A stretch of DNA of 64,000 bases from Aliikangiella marina (GTDB taxonomy: Bacteria > Pseudomonadota > Gammaproteobacteria > Enterobacterales > Kangiellaceae), in NCBI RefSeq assembly GCF_007004765.1, contig NZ_VIKR01000002.1, forward strand, positions 1,116,001 to 1,180,000, given 5' to 3'. Position 1 is the first letter of the stretch; every line of letters begins with the position of its first letter. The notes beneath the pieces were generated by a model. That model was not told the DNA's origin. It ran no database searches and worked only from the letters and a program-made list of their open reading frames with translations. The position numbers were made by a program, and so were the translations under genes. This document shows positions 1 to 8,990 of the stretch, in pieces.

Positions 1-436
1 ACTTTGCCGCGAGTGGGGTTTGTAAAATGTTTGTTGTTGTATGAAGGTCACACTGTGAATGCCTGCAGACTAGCGCTTTATCTTTAGTAAAGGTCACATC
101 GCATTCTAAAATGCCAGCCCCCATTCTTGCTGCGGCTTCATAAGATTCTTGAGTATGTTCTGGGAATTGCATTGGTGCGCCACGATGGCCGATTGAAAAG
201 TTAGTTTTTTTAAATCGCTTTTTTTTGCTACACGATAGTAATTGATCTTTCAGTGGACCGACGTCCATATCTTCGACTAAGTAGTAAGGTCTAGCGCCCA
301 GTTGCGAAGCTTTTGGATATTTGAGTTCAATGCTATCGTTATCATGTTTTTTGTTGCCTGCTTGGCTAGAGTAAGCGAAGCATGATAAGAATATTAATAC
401 CGCTGATATTTGAATCAGCTTGATGTTTAAATTCAT
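1..436 (-). CDS. Glycerophosphodiester phosphodiesterase, N-terminal part (cut by window edge)
   Basis: This is the first 145 codons of a gene that runs off the left edge. The translation starts with a signal peptide (a hydrophobic run ending near SCFAYSSQA). At about residue 83 it reads IGHRGAP, then [11 protein letters not shown] and [11 protein letters not shown], and later [12 protein letters not shown]. These are the HRGxxxxxPEN-type, metal-binding ECDV and RHD-like blocks of the GlpQ/UgpQ family. The family hydrolyses glycerophosphodiesters to glycerol-3-phosphate and an alcohol. The signal peptide implies a periplasmic or secreted enzyme. The start ATG at 434-436 has an AAGGGAT ribosome-binding site just upstream. 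The family is well supported; the exact substrate and the C-terminal half cannot be seen. Confidence 0.85.
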   Translation of the reverse strand, partial: MNLNIKLIQISAVLIFLSCFAYSSQAGNKKHDNDSIELKYPKASQLGARPYYLVEDMDVGPLKDQLLSCSKKKRFKKTNFSIGHRGAPMQFPEHTQESYEAAARMGAGILECDVTFTKDKALVCRHSQCDLHTTTNILQTPLAAK

Positions 437-1009
437 TTTGTATCCCTTTTAGTGATAATGACTCGTCAGTAGTAAAAATTAAGTAGTTGCGCAGTTAAAA
501 TTTAAATAACGTATTCTCAATGGCACTCGCCAGCCTTGATACGAATTACGAAATACAAAACTAGGCAACTAATATGACTCAATCACGACAGCTTTATGTC
601 TAAAAAATGAAAGTTAACACTAGTCAGAATTGCTAGGATAAATCGATAACAATATAACCAAAATATTAAATTTAAGAGTAAACTTTTTAGGCGTTTTTAA
701 CAAAGTCTCATTTGGAGATATCTAAAAATATCGGTGCTACGCTAACAATTTATTCGAAATTAATCGAACGAGTCATATTCAAAAAGGGATGGCTTTACGA
801 GCGAATATTAGAACGCTAATGCTGGGTGCCATTTTATTTGGCTGCGGTGTACTCAATAGGGTCAATAAATTATAGAGGCTCACTCTAGGTTAATTGGGTA
901 AAAAAGAGTGTAGTGATACTCCCATAAGAGTTTTGCTTTTACAGTTATCTGGTATTTGACGTATAAAAGTGATAAAAACAAACAATAAAATAAAACGAAG
1001 GAAAATAAT
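437..1009. other. 573-bp non-coding gap between divergent genes
   Basis: The gap lies between the minus-strand phosphodiesterase and the plus-strand tricorn gene, so it should hold both promoters. A TTGACG hexamer sits at 956-961, but no well-spaced -10 follows it before the ribosome-binding site of the tricorn gene. A 28-codon ORF (789-875) with a lipobox-like LFGC is present, but its GGG lies directly against the ATG. I see no RNA gene or repeat here. Confidence 0.5.
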
Positions 1010-4000
1010 ATGACTCGACGGATTCAATGTTTACTTAGGCCGATGCATTTTTCACTGTTAAAAGCTTTATGGATAGTTTGTTTAAGTTTAGTCTTTTATT
1101 CAGGGAGTAGTAACGCGTCGACGCAACTTTTAAGTCAACCTTCAATATCTGAAAAACATTTAGTGTTTGTTTTTGGCGGTGATATATGGGTTGCTCAACG
1201 CGACGGTAACAACCCAAGACGCTTGACCTCTCATCCGGCAACTGAGCTAGCGCCAAAAATATCACCCGACGGGAAAACTGTGGCCTTTACGGCTTATTAT
1301 GATAGGAATCCTGACGTTTACCTAGTGAGTATTGATGGAGGCCAACCGAAGCGATTAACCTTTCATCCAGACGCTGATATGGTGAATGGCTGGACGCCTG
1401 ACGGTCAGTCGGTTGTCTTTACTTCTAGTCGAGAAATTCTAAATAGTCGAAGTCGTCAACTTTACGAAATTTCTATCGCTGGTGGATATCCGCGCAAAAT
1501 TATGGAAGCCATTGCGTATGAGGGCACATGGAATTCAAGTGCAACAGAAGTCGCTTATAGACCTTTCCACACGGCTCACGGCGGTGCAAGTGGTTGGCAT
1601 TTGCATCGAGGTGGAACAACGCCTCCGATCTGGATAATTAACCCTAAAACTGGGAAAACCGAAAAACTCCCCCACAATCGCAGCAATGATACCAATCCAA
1701 TGTGGCGCGATAATATGGTTTACTTCATCTCCGATAGAGACAATGTTGCTGCTAATTTATATGCATACAATAGAAAAACTCAACTCGTCAGCCGACTGAC
1801 CGAAGAAGTTGATTGGAATATCCGCTCGGCGGCAATTTACAACAATACTATTGTTTATGAGGTTGGTGGGATTCTCAAGCGTCTTGATTTAGATTCGGGG
1901 CAATCCACGAATATTGAAGTGAATCTAACGTCAGACTCAGTTCAGTTACGTCCTCAATGGAAAAATACAAGCGGTAATATCGAGCGATTTGAACTTTCAA
2001 AATCTGGCAAACGTGCGGTTATCACTGCGAGAGGAGATATCTATACGGTACCTCTCGAAGATGGCAGTATTCGTAATATCACTGCGACCGATGGAGTGAG
2101 AGAAAGTAATGGGGTTTGGTCGAGTAACGGTAAGAAAATTGCTTTTATTAGTGAAGCTTTTTCGAAGAAAAACATTGTCGAACATCAGTTAATAATTGCA
2201 GATCAAACCGGGTTAGGCACTCGGCAGACGATTGATTTAAAGTCAGAGCATTACTTAACTTTGTTAAGTTGGTCGCCGGATGATTCACACATTATTTTTC
2301 AAGATAACCATCTTCGTTTGTTTGGCGTTAACCTTAAGTCAAAGCGAGTATTTAGAATTGACACCGATCAGCGTCGCGCGGGTTTAGACTTCAGCTTCTC
2401 GAGTGATAGTCGATGGTTAGCTTACACGGTAAGTGGTGAAAATTATTTTAGCCAAATTAAATTGTACGATTTCAAGCGCAACAAAAAATACTTGATTACT
2501 GATCGTATGAGCCATGCGCATTCGCCGGTATTTGCAAAAGATGACTATCTGTATTTTGCCGCTTCTACCAACACCGGACCATCGCAAGTTGGACTTGATA
2601 TGTCGACTCAAGAACGCCCAGTGAGAAGCGCCATCTATGTTGCTGTCCTCGCAAAGGACGGGAAATCACCGTTAATTCCTAAGACGGGTGATGAAGAGAC
2701 AAGCAAGACGGGTGAAGATAAAAAATCTGAGGAAGAGGAGGAGGCACAAGCTATCCAGATCGACCTCACTGGGATCTTAAACCGGGTTGAAGCACTCCCT
2801 CTACCGGAAAGAAACTACGACTCGTTGTCAGTCGCGGACGATGGTGCACTTTTCTTTGTCGAACGAATACAACCAGGGGTGAGCAATGAACTACCGGGCT
2901 CTGAGCGCTTTGCGACAGCCGACTTAAAGCGGTTTGATTTTGAAAAGAAAGAAGCGGCAGTCGTCATGAGCGATGTGGGCACCTATGTCATGAGCGCTGA
3001 CGGCAAAAAATTATTGATCATGACCAAAGGTAATAAGTTAGTTCATGGTGATGCAAAAGATAAACTCGAAACAAAATCATTGGATACAGCTGGAATGCGG
3101 GCTTTTGTTGAACCAAAACAAGAGTGGTTGCAAATATTTAATGAAACTTGGTGGATGCAAAAAGAATATTTTTATGATCCTGGAATGCACGGCTCAGACT
3201 GGATGGCCGTCTATAAAAAATATCGACCACTTCTAGAGCATGTGTCACGTCGCGAAGACTTGAATGAGCTTATGGTTGAAATGATCGGTGAGCTAGAAGT
3301 GGGTCACAATCGAGTTTGGGGAGGGGATGTTCACCGTGAGACGGCCGCATCTATCGGTTTGTTAGGCGCGGACTTTGCGATAAAAAATAATCGTTATCAA
3401 ATCGTGAAGATATATACCGGTGAGCGCTGGAATCCTTTCTTAAAAGCGCCGCTTTCTATCCCGGGAATTGGCGTTAAAGAGGGTGACTATATTCTTGCTA
3501 TAAATGGTCGTACTTTAACCGCGCAAGACAATATTTTTAGTTTTCTAGAAGGAACCAATGGCCAACAAATATCACTAACGGTAAATGCCAAAGCGAGTAG
3601 CAAAGGCGCGAAGACTATTGTTGTCGAGCCAATCGATAATGAGAGAATGCTTCGCCACTGGTATTGGGTGGAAAAGAATCGGCGTTATGTCGAGGAGAAG
3701 ACTGATGGCAAAGTGGCTTATGTCTATTTACCCAATACAGCTGGCGCAGGTTATACCTATTTCAACCGGATGTTTTTTGCGCAAGTAGATAAACGCGCAG
3801 TCATTATCGATGAGAGACGAAATAGTGGTGGACAAGCAGCCAACTACATCACCGACGTTTTGTCACGGCAATATCTAGCGGGATGGAAAGACCGCGATGG
3901 TCTGGTTTTCTCAACACCCGGTGGCGCGATATATGGACCCAAAGTTATGCTTATTGATCAAGATGCAGGTTCCGGTGGGGATTTTTTACCTTATTCTTTT

Positions 4001-4318
4001 AAACGCATGGGACTTGGTAAGCTCATCGGAAAACGAACCTGGGGAGGGCTTATTGGAATTTCTGCTAACCCAAGACTGATCGATGGGGGAGGACTTGTGG
4101 TTCCGTTTTTCCGCTTTTTTACTCCAGATAGTGAGTGGCGAGTTGAAAATGAAGGGGTTGCGCCGGATATCGAGGTAGATCTTGAGCCTAGCCAGGTTAA
4201 CCAAGGTGTTGACACTCAGCTGGATAGGGCGATCAAGGAAGTGCTTGAACAGCTAAAAAGCTATCAACCTGTACGACTAGATGAAGCACCCCCGATGCCC
4301 AAAGAGTTGGGCAAATAG
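1010..4318 (+). CDS. Tricorn-type S41 serine protease, exported
   Basis: An 1102-residue protein with a signal peptide (about residues 15-37). Two beta-propeller regions follow (about 40-340 and 340-680), with WD40/TolB-like blocks such as HPATELAPKISPDGKTVAF. A short Lys/Glu-rich linker sits near 570-580, then the tricorn C1 domain, a PDZ domain (about 785-870) and the S41 core. Candidate catalytic residues by comparison with archaeal tricorn are His766 in GHNRVWGG, Ser988 in DAGSGGD and Glu1048 in NEGVAPD. The length matches the tricorn family (about 1030-1100). The family degrades oligopeptides in large assemblies; the signal peptide here means it acts in the periplasm or outside. AAGGAA lies just upstream of the ATG. 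It appears monocistronic. Confidence 0.9.
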   Translation: MTRRIQCLLRPMHFSLLKALWIVCLSLVFYSGSSNASTQLLSQPSISEKHLVFVFGGDIWVAQRDGNNPRRLTSHPATELAPKISPDGKTVAFTAYYDRNPDVYLVSIDGGQPKRLTFHPDADMVNGWTPDGQSVVFTSSREILNSRSRQLYEISIAGGYPRKIMEAIAYEGTWNSSATEVAYRPFHTAHGGASGWHLHRGGTTPPIWIINPKTGKTEKLPHNRSNDTNPMWRDNMVYFISDRDNVAANLYAYNRKTQLVSRLTEEVDWNIRSAAIYNNTIVYEVGGILKRLDLDSGQSTNIEVNLTSDSVQLRPQWKNTSGNIERFELSKSGKRAVITARGDIYTVPLEDGSIRNITATDGVRESNGVWSSNGKKIAFISEAFSKKNIVEHQLIIADQTGLGTRQTIDLKSEHYLTLLSWSPDDSHIIFQDNHLRLFGVNLKSKRVFRIDTDQRRAGLDFSFSSDSRWLAYTVSGENYFSQIKLYDFKRNKKYLITDRMSHAHSPVFAKDDYLYFAASTNTGPSQVGLDMSTQERPVRSAIYVAVLAKDGKSPLIPKTGDEETSKTGEDKKSEEEEEAQAIQIDLTGILNRVEALPLPERNYDSLSVADDGALFFVERIQPGVSNELPGSERFATADLKRFDFEKKEAAVVMSDVGTYVMSADGKKLLIMTKGNKLVHGDAKDKLETKSLDTAGMRAFVEPKQEWLQIFNETWWMQKEYFYDPGMHGSDWMAVYKKYRPLLEHVSRREDLNELMVEMIGELEVGHNRVWGGDVHRETAASIGLLGADFAIKNNRYQIVKIYTGERWNPFLKAPLSIPGIGVKEGDYILAINGRTLTAQDNIFSFLEGTNGQQISLTVNAKASSKGAKTIVVEPIDNERMLRHWYWVEKNRRYVEEKTDGKVAYVYLPNTAGAGYTYFNRMFFAQVDKRAVIIDERRNSGGQAANYITDVLSRQYLAGWKDRDGLVFSTPGGAIYGPKVMLIDQDAGSGGDFLPYSFKRMGLGKLIGKRTWGGLIGISANPRLIDGGGLVVPFFRFFTPDSEWRVENEGVAPDIEVDLEPSQVNQGVDTQLDRAIKEVLEQLKSYQPVRLDEAPPMPKELGK

Positions 4319-4455
4319 GTTTTCATAACGATAAAGATCTATAGGCGAAAAGGGGCTTATACATCGCTCAAATAACAAAAATGAATCGACTTTTAATAAG
4401 CAATTTTATTTGGTTGAGCATTTACTAAAATTCTTAATAATAAAGGAGAAGTTAA

Positions 4456-4809
4456 ATGAAATATGTCGATGGTTATCTTGTGCCAGTTTCTAATGCAAAT
4501 AAGGAGGCGTATTTTGAGATGGCTAAAATTGCTGCGCCAATTTTTAAGGAAAACGGTGCTATCAGTGTCGTAGAAACTTGGGGAGATGATGTGCCTGATG
4601 GTGAAGTCACTTCGTTTCCGATGTCTGTAAAACTCAATCCTGATGAGACTGTTGTTTTTTCTTGGATTGTGTGGCCTTCAAAAGAAGTACGCGATATCGG
4701 GATGAAAAATGCGATGCAAGATGAACGCTTTAAACCATTTGAAAAAGCGATGCCTTTTGATGGCAAACGAATGATATTTGGTGGCTTCAACATGCTACTA
4801 GAAGAGTAG
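4456..4809 (+). CDS. DUF1428 (YbaA-like) small cytosolic protein
   Basis: A 117-residue protein with the typical start YVDGYLVPV and the block FSWIVWPSKEVRD of the DUF1428 family, which has a ferredoxin-like dimeric alpha/beta fold related to dimeric alpha-beta barrel (EthD-like) proteins. There is no signal peptide or membrane segment. The ribosome-binding site AAAGGAGA lies 7 bases before the ATG. The function of the family is unknown. It is separated from the tricorn gene by 137 bp and from the next gene by 43 bp, so it may be cotranscribed with the channel gene downstream. Confidence 0.85.
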   Translation: MKYVDGYLVPVSNANKEAYFEMAKIAAPIFKENGAISVVETWGDDVPDGEVTSFPMSVKLNPDETVVFSWIVWPSKEVRDIGMKNAMQDERFKPFEKAMPFDGKRMIFGGFNMLLEE

Positions 4810-4852
4810 TCGATTTTTCAATGACAGTTGGTGAGTAGAGCTTTAATAAACG

Positions 4853-5569
4853 ATGAGTATCAAAAAAGACTGGCCTGAGTTTGAGATGCGTGGTGCAGCG
4901 ATGGATCGCTTAGAAACTTTCGTCGCAGCAGCCTTGGCCTTTGCCGTGAGCATGGTAGTGATTTCTGTGGATGGCGTACCTCAGTCTTTTGCAGAATTTT
5001 ATAACGCAGTAAAAACGATTCCTGCGTTTGCTGCGAGCTTTGCGATAATTGCCTGGATTTGGCATTCGCATGCGAACTGGTGTCGTCGTTATGGATTGGA
5101 AGATGGAAAAACCGTATTCTTAAGCTGCTGTTTAGTATTTTTAGTCCTTGTTTATATTTATCCGCTAAAACTTACAATGCAAGGATTTTTTGCGGTTCTT
5201 ACTGACGGTTTTGCGCCCATGAATATGTCATTCGATGCCTATTGGAAAGTGCGTTTCATGTTCGCATTCTACTCTGTTGGCTTTTTGTTGGTGACCCTAA
5301 ATTTTGTTGCTTTGTACTATCATGCATTGAATTCGAAAAACGCATTAAAGCTGTCCATCTATGAATATTTAGATACTAAGTTTGATATCCAAAATTGGTT
5401 AGCCGCTTCAGGTGTCGCTTTATTCTGTTTAGTACTCGCGCTATTGTTGCCTGACGAATTGATCGGTTTTTCAGGATATGCCAATTTCTTACTTTTTCCT
5501 GTGTTATCAGGCATGGGGTTGTATCATTCTAAGAAGCGTAGCGACTTGCTTGAGCAAGACGAAACATAA
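4853..5569 (+). CDS. TMEM175/DUF1211-like membrane protein (possible K+ channel)
   Basis: A 238-residue protein with about six hydrophobic segments. The block RLETFVAAALAFAVSMVVI near residue 20 lies where bacterial TMEM175 channels have RxxxFSDGVFAIAIT. It is followed by SFAIIAWIWHSHANW, which fits the conserved second helix (FxxIxxxWxxHH). Known TMEM175 proteins are potassium-permeable channels lacking a P-loop. The FSD signature of helix 1 is replaced here by FVA, so ion selectivity cannot be assumed. The second ATG (4886) could also serve as the start, as no strong ribosome-binding site marks 4853. It converges with the LysR gene, leaving only 11 bp between the two stops. Confidence 0.65.
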   Translation: MSIKKDWPEFEMRGAAMDRLETFVAAALAFAVSMVVISVDGVPQSFAEFYNAVKTIPAFAASFAIIAWIWHSHANWCRRYGLEDGKTVFLSCCLVFLVLVYIYPLKLTMQGFFAVLTDGFAPMNMSFDAYWKVRFMFAFYSVGFLLVTLNFVALYYHALNSKNALKLSIYEYLDTKFDIQNWLAASGVALFCLVLALLLPDELIGFSGYANFLLFPVLSGMGLYHSKKRSDLLEQDET

Positions 5570-5580
5570 CCTGTCGGGCA

Positions 5581-6450
5581 TTATTCGATTAATGTTAAAA
5601 GTTCTTTCTGCCAACTCACCAGCAATAGATTTTCGACGCAATGATATGGACAGTCGCTTACTTCAATATTGATTAGATCCCATTCTCGTAGCCAGTAGTC
5701 TGGTAAATAAGCGAGTACTAACCCCGCTCTGACCAACTTAGTTAAAATGCTGTAGTCATTAACGACGATTTGTAATTTACGCGGATAAACTTGATTTTGC
5801 CATCCATCACAACCGATTCCCCTGGGTTCACCGCAATAGGGAGAAACGCTGGGAGTGGCAAAAGCATGTGGCAGAAGCTCTTTGAGGGAAACGGTCACCT
5901 TGTTGGTATTCCGATCTTTTATCAGCGAATGTGTGCGAGAAGCGGCAACTTGCATAGTGACCGTACCAAGCGCTATGCGATGAAGGTCGTCCGGAATTTT
6001 TGATGCTATCGCAGTTGTAACTAGCCCAAGTTCTGCGTTGCCATTAACGACTTTATCGAGAGCCTCTTGTTCGAACATTGAATCAAATGCTAGTCTCGCA
6101 TTAGGATAGGTCGCCATTATCCCTTTGCTGATAACAGTCGCCCATTTAAATTGAAGTATGGAAGGTCCAACAATTCGATATTGGCCGGTCGTTGCCAGGC
6201 CCGCAAACTCCGCTTTAGTTTGCTTGGCATGTGCGACCATCTGCGCAGCCTTAATTCGCAACAATTCACCGGCAGGGTTAATTTGAATGTTTTTCCCCAC
6301 TCTGTCAAAAAGTGGGCTATTTAATGAGTTTTCTAATCTTTTTAATGATTTAGATAATGCACTAGGGCTTGAATCGAGTTTGTCTGCAGCCACTTGTAAA
6401 TTCTCTACTTCAGCTATCACTAAAAATTTTTCCAAGTCTTGAATATTCAT
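5581..6450 (-). CDS. LysR-family transcriptional regulator
   Basis: A 289-residue protein starting MNIQDLEKFLVIAEVENLQ. A winged helix-turn-helix covers residues 1-60 (AADKLDSSPSALSKSLKRLE is the recognition region), and a periplasmic-binding-protein-like effector domain covers about 90-289. The length is typical of LysR proteins. It is divergent from the medium-chain reductase at 6696, the classic arrangement in which the regulator controls its neighbour. The 245-bp gap contains two sets of tandem repeats that could be its operator. The effector is unknown. The ATG has no evident Shine-Dalgarno sequence. Confidence 0.9.
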   Translation of the reverse strand: MNIQDLEKFLVIAEVENLQVAADKLDSSPSALSKSLKRLENSLNSPLFDRVGKNIQINPAGELLRIKAAQMVAHAKQTKAEFAGLATTGQYRIVGPSILQFKWATVISKGIMATYPNARLAFDSMFEQEALDKVVNGNAELGLVTTAIASKIPDDLHRIALGTVTMQVAASRTHSLIKDRNTNKVTVSLKELLPHAFATPSVSPYCGEPRGIGCDGWQNQVYPRKLQIVVNDYSILTKLVRAGLVLAYLPDYWLREWDLINIEVSDCPYHCVENLLLVSWQKELLTLIE

Positions 6451-6493
6451 AATCGCGGTTTAATTTGAGGAAACCTTAAATAAAAAGAGTTTT

Positions 6494-6532
6494 GATATCC
6501 TGATTTGATATCTAGGACTGATATCGTGATTT
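6494..6532. repeat. Three 13-bp tandem units, each beginning with GATATC
   Basis: The palindrome GATATC occurs at 6494, 6507 and 6520, exactly 13 bp apart. The units read GATATCCTGATTT, GATATCTAGGACT and GATATCGTGATTT. They lie 45-80 bp upstream of the LysR start codon in the shared regulatory region. Their phase and position suggest a protein-binding array, but this is inferred. Confidence 0.75.
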
Positions 6533-6533
6533 C

Positions 6534-6578
6534 AGAGTCAATGATTTAAGAGTCAATGATATAAGAGTTAATGATACA
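6534..6578. repeat. Three 15-bp tandem units, consensus AGAGTCAATGATNTA
   Basis: Units at 6534-6548, 6549-6563 and 6564-6578 read AGAGTCAATGATTTA, AGAGTCAATGATATA and AGAGTTAATGATACA, with no spacer. They follow the 13-bp array by one base, between the divergent LysR and reductase genes. Either array could be an operator or a slipped-strand duplication. Confidence 0.75.
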
Positions 6579-6695
6579 AGCGCCATCTTTAATCGATTCC
6601 AAATTGGAAATAAATATTAACTTATCGGGTTTGATATGGAAAGTTAAAAAAACGAGTATAAGTACTTTCTCATTAAAAGTTGGCGGAATGTTCAA

Positions 6696-7733
6696 GTGGG
6701 TCAATCATTAATTAATCATAAATGGGTTTACGTAGCCCGCCCTGAATCTGAAGTGGGCTACGAACATTACGAGATGCAGAGAGAGGAAATGACTGATGAC
6801 CTATCTGCCAATCAAGTTTTAATTGCTAATCAGTATCTGAGTGTTGACCCTTACATGCGGATTCAGCAAGCAGCAAGTCACACCTGGGAAGAACCACATC
6901 CACTGAACTCGCTTCAACAGTCTGGCGTTATTGGAAAAATCCTCGCTAGCGCGAGTAGCAAATTTAAACCTGGCGATTGGGTTAATGCTTATACCGGCTG
7001 GGAAAAATTTTCAAAAGTCAGTGCCAATGAATTAGTTAAACTCGATCCAACCGATATTCCGGTAACAACTTCACTTGGCATTTTAGGAATGCCGGGGAGA
7101 ACTGCTTGGTTTGGTCTGATCGAAGCCGGTAAACCAAAGCCGGGAGAGACCCTTGTGGTTTCAGGTGCGTCTGGAGCGGTCGGTTCTTTGGTGGTTCAGT
7201 TTGCTAAAAAAATCGGTTGTAAAGTGATAGCATTTGCGGGCTCTGATGAGAAATGCCGATGGTTAGAAAAATCACTGGGTGCAGACCTGGCGATTAATTA
7301 TAAACATTTTAATTGTTATCGAGAACTTCAATCATTTTTAGAAGAGAAAAGGATTGATGTTGATGTCTATTTTGATAACGTAGGTGGAATGATTTCCGAT
7401 GCCGTCATACCGTTGATTAGTTTACATGCAAGGGTTGTGATCTGCGGTCAAATGAGCCAGTACAATGGTATGTTAGATGAAGTTCAATTAGGCCCTCGTT
7501 TTCTCCATCATATTTTATATAAACGCGCAACTATTCAAGGAATTCTTGCACGCGATTTTAGTCATCGAATGGAAGAAATGGTTGAGATTGTTGGCCCTTG
7601 GGTAAAAGAAGGAAGCATAGTTTATCAGGAAAGCATTGTTCATGGTTTTGAAAAAATGCCCGAACACCTAGCGAGCTTATTTGATCGAGGTAGCTCAGGA
7701 AAGTTATTGGTGAGAATTGGAGATGAATATTGA
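6696..7733 (+). CDS. Zinc-independent medium-chain NADP(H) oxidoreductase (PTGR/CurA-like)
   Basis: A 345-residue protein of the medium-chain dehydrogenase/reductase superfamily, leukotriene B4 12-hydroxydehydrogenase/CurA branch. The N-terminal GroES-like domain includes YLSVDPYMRIQ, and the Rossmann domain has VVSGASGAVGSLVVQFAK (the AxxGxxG NADP motif) near residues 155-172, followed by VDVYFDNVGG. The zinc-binding cysteines of classical alcohol dehydrogenases are absent. Such enzymes reduce alpha,beta-unsaturated carbonyls with NADPH. The start is GTG at 6696 with GGCGGA just upstream; the nearby ATG at 6688 is out of frame. The LysR gene is divergent, and the next ORF overlaps the stop codon. 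Confidence 0.88.
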   Translation: MGQSLINHKWVYVARPESEVGYEHYEMQREEMTDDLSANQVLIANQYLSVDPYMRIQQAASHTWEEPHPLNSLQQSGVIGKILASASSKFKPGDWVNAYTGWEKFSKVSANELVKLDPTDIPVTTSLGILGMPGRTAWFGLIEAGKPKPGETLVVSGASGAVGSLVVQFAKKIGCKVIAFAGSDEKCRWLEKSLGADLAINYKHFNCYRELQSFLEEKRIDVDVYFDNVGGMISDAVIPLISLHARVVICGQMSQYNGMLDEVQLGPRFLHHILYKRATIQGILARDFSHRMEEMVEIVGPWVKEGSIVYQESIVHGFEKMPEHLASLFDRGSSGKLLVRIGDEY

Positions 7734-8413
7734 AAAATAAGTTTTTGCCCTTGTTGTTTCTTATAACACTTGTTGATTTAAAGCAGCTACATGCTGAGAC
7801 AAAAAGCCATGAAGATCATAGTAGTGCGGTTGGCATTCATGGTATGTCATTGCTAGAAGCAAATGGCGATTTGTTCGCGTCCCACATGCCGCTACACAAC
7901 TCAATTCATGCTTACCAAGTTATTTTAAAAGTAAGCTTTCGTGCTGATGAGGAAATAAAGATCATAAAGTTAATCGAAGACAACAAGCTGATCTCACTAA
8001 GGCCTGAATTGTTCGATCTTAATCAACTAATTAATGGAGAACTGATGTCTTTTAACACGGATATATTTATTGGGCATTTCGAACGAAATGGAAAAATTGC
8101 AATTGCCGATGTCAGGCTTAAGGTTGATAGGATGGTTTTATCGAAACCTATTGATAATTTCGAAAATGGTCGTTTCTATAATATCCCGCTAGACGATAAC
8201 TTGAGTTTATTGGTTCATCGGATCGGAAACCTTCCTAGCTTCGACCAAATTCTATTAGCGAATCGCCGAGAAGTAACCCAATCCGATGTAAATACGCTCA
8301 TTAACCCTAAAGTAAGTCTTCCGCTTGATCAAAAGGGTTTAAACGATACTTTTATGCAGCAAGGTTTTTACAACATCATCGAACTCTATCTTGAAACTGA
8401 AGACTTTCACTGA
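7730..8413 (+). CDS. Exported protein of unknown function
   Basis: A 227-residue protein that I do not recognise. It starts with a TTG that overlaps the TGA of the upstream reductase (TTGA) and has GGAGA 6-7 bases before it, so translation is probably coupled. Residues 1-22 form a signal peptide ending QLHA, followed by a short His/Asp/Glu-rich stretch (ETKSHEDHSSAVGIHGM). The rest looks like a mixed alpha/beta soluble domain with no membrane segment and no cysteines, consistent with a periplasmic protein. Its His-rich N-terminus could bind metal, but that is only a suggestion. Confidence 0.7.
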   Translation: MKNKFLPLLFLITLVDLKQLHAETKSHEDHSSAVGIHGMSLLEANGDLFASHMPLHNSIHAYQVILKVSFRADEEIKIIKLIEDNKLISLRPELFDLNQLINGELMSFNTDIFIGHFERNGKIAIADVRLKVDRMVLSKPIDNFENGRFYNIPLDDNLSLLVHRIGNLPSFDQILLANRREVTQSDVNTLINPKVSLPLDQKGLNDTFMQQGFYNIIELYLETEDFH

Positions 8414-8502
8414 GAAATTTAACCCCAAAAAAAATGAAAAGATCTCGATACTAAAATACTCAATAATTAATAAAATATTTATGCGTAGGAGCTAGAACGA
8501 GC

Positions 8503-8778
8503 ATGGACTATTCGCTTTTTGACTTGATCGGTAATGTCGGTGTGGCACTGATTATATGGGGTTATTTTTTATTGCAAATCGAAAAGGTTAGCGCGCACAA
8601 CTTATTATATTTGAACGCGAATTTAGTGGGAGCTGTGCTCATTATAATTTCTTTATCTAACAGTTTTAATTTGTCGGCATTTGTTATCGAAGTATTTTGG
8701 GTGGTGATTAGTTTATATGGAATATTTAAGACTCTTAGAGTAGATAAAAAAGAGTCAACTCAACAAAGCGACACGTAA
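8503..8778 (+). CDS. Small CBU_0592-like inner-membrane protein
   Basis: A 91-residue protein with three hydrophobic segments (about 8-26, 35-53 and 58-76) and a polar C-terminal tail rich in Lys, Gln and Ser. The start LFDLIGNVGVALIIWGYFLL and the spacing of the helices resemble the CBU_0592 family of small bacterial membrane proteins, whose function is unknown. AGGAG lies 11 bases before the ATG. It may end the reductase operon, but a 90-bp gap separates it from the gene before. Confidence 0.65.
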   Translation: MDYSLFDLIGNVGVALIIWGYFLLQIEKVSAHNLLYLNANLVGAVLIIISLSNSFNLSAFVIEVFWVVISLYGIFKTLRVDKKESTQQSDT

Positions 8779-8853
8779 ATTTGGCTATTCAAATTATTGA
8801 AGGATTCTGGAATGTTCTACGGTGAATAAAAAGTCTTTTGTGAAAATTCTACG

Positions 8854-8882
8854 TTGACAGAGTTTTTTAAAGGTGATATAAA
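8854..8882 (+). promoter_or_regulatory. Strong sigma-70 promoter of the TonB receptor locus
   Basis: A perfect TTGACA at 8854-8859 and TATAAA at 8877-8882, separated by exactly 17 bp. It is the clearest promoter in the window. Transcription should start near 8889, giving a leader of about 100 nt before the small ORF at 8991 and about 270 nt before the receptor gene. Confidence 0.75.
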
Positions 8883-8990
8883 ATTTGTGAAATCTCAAAA
8901 ATATATTTGTTTTAATTGAATTATTATCGGTATAGTTTGCAGTTTATCGAAATAACACTGCGCCATTCATCACAATAGAGGAGAAGACAT

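Noticed and set aside
1035-1265. Minus-strand ORF opposite the tricorn signal-peptide region, and other ORFs inside the tricorn gene
   Set aside because: They are shadows of a strongly supported long gene in another frame.
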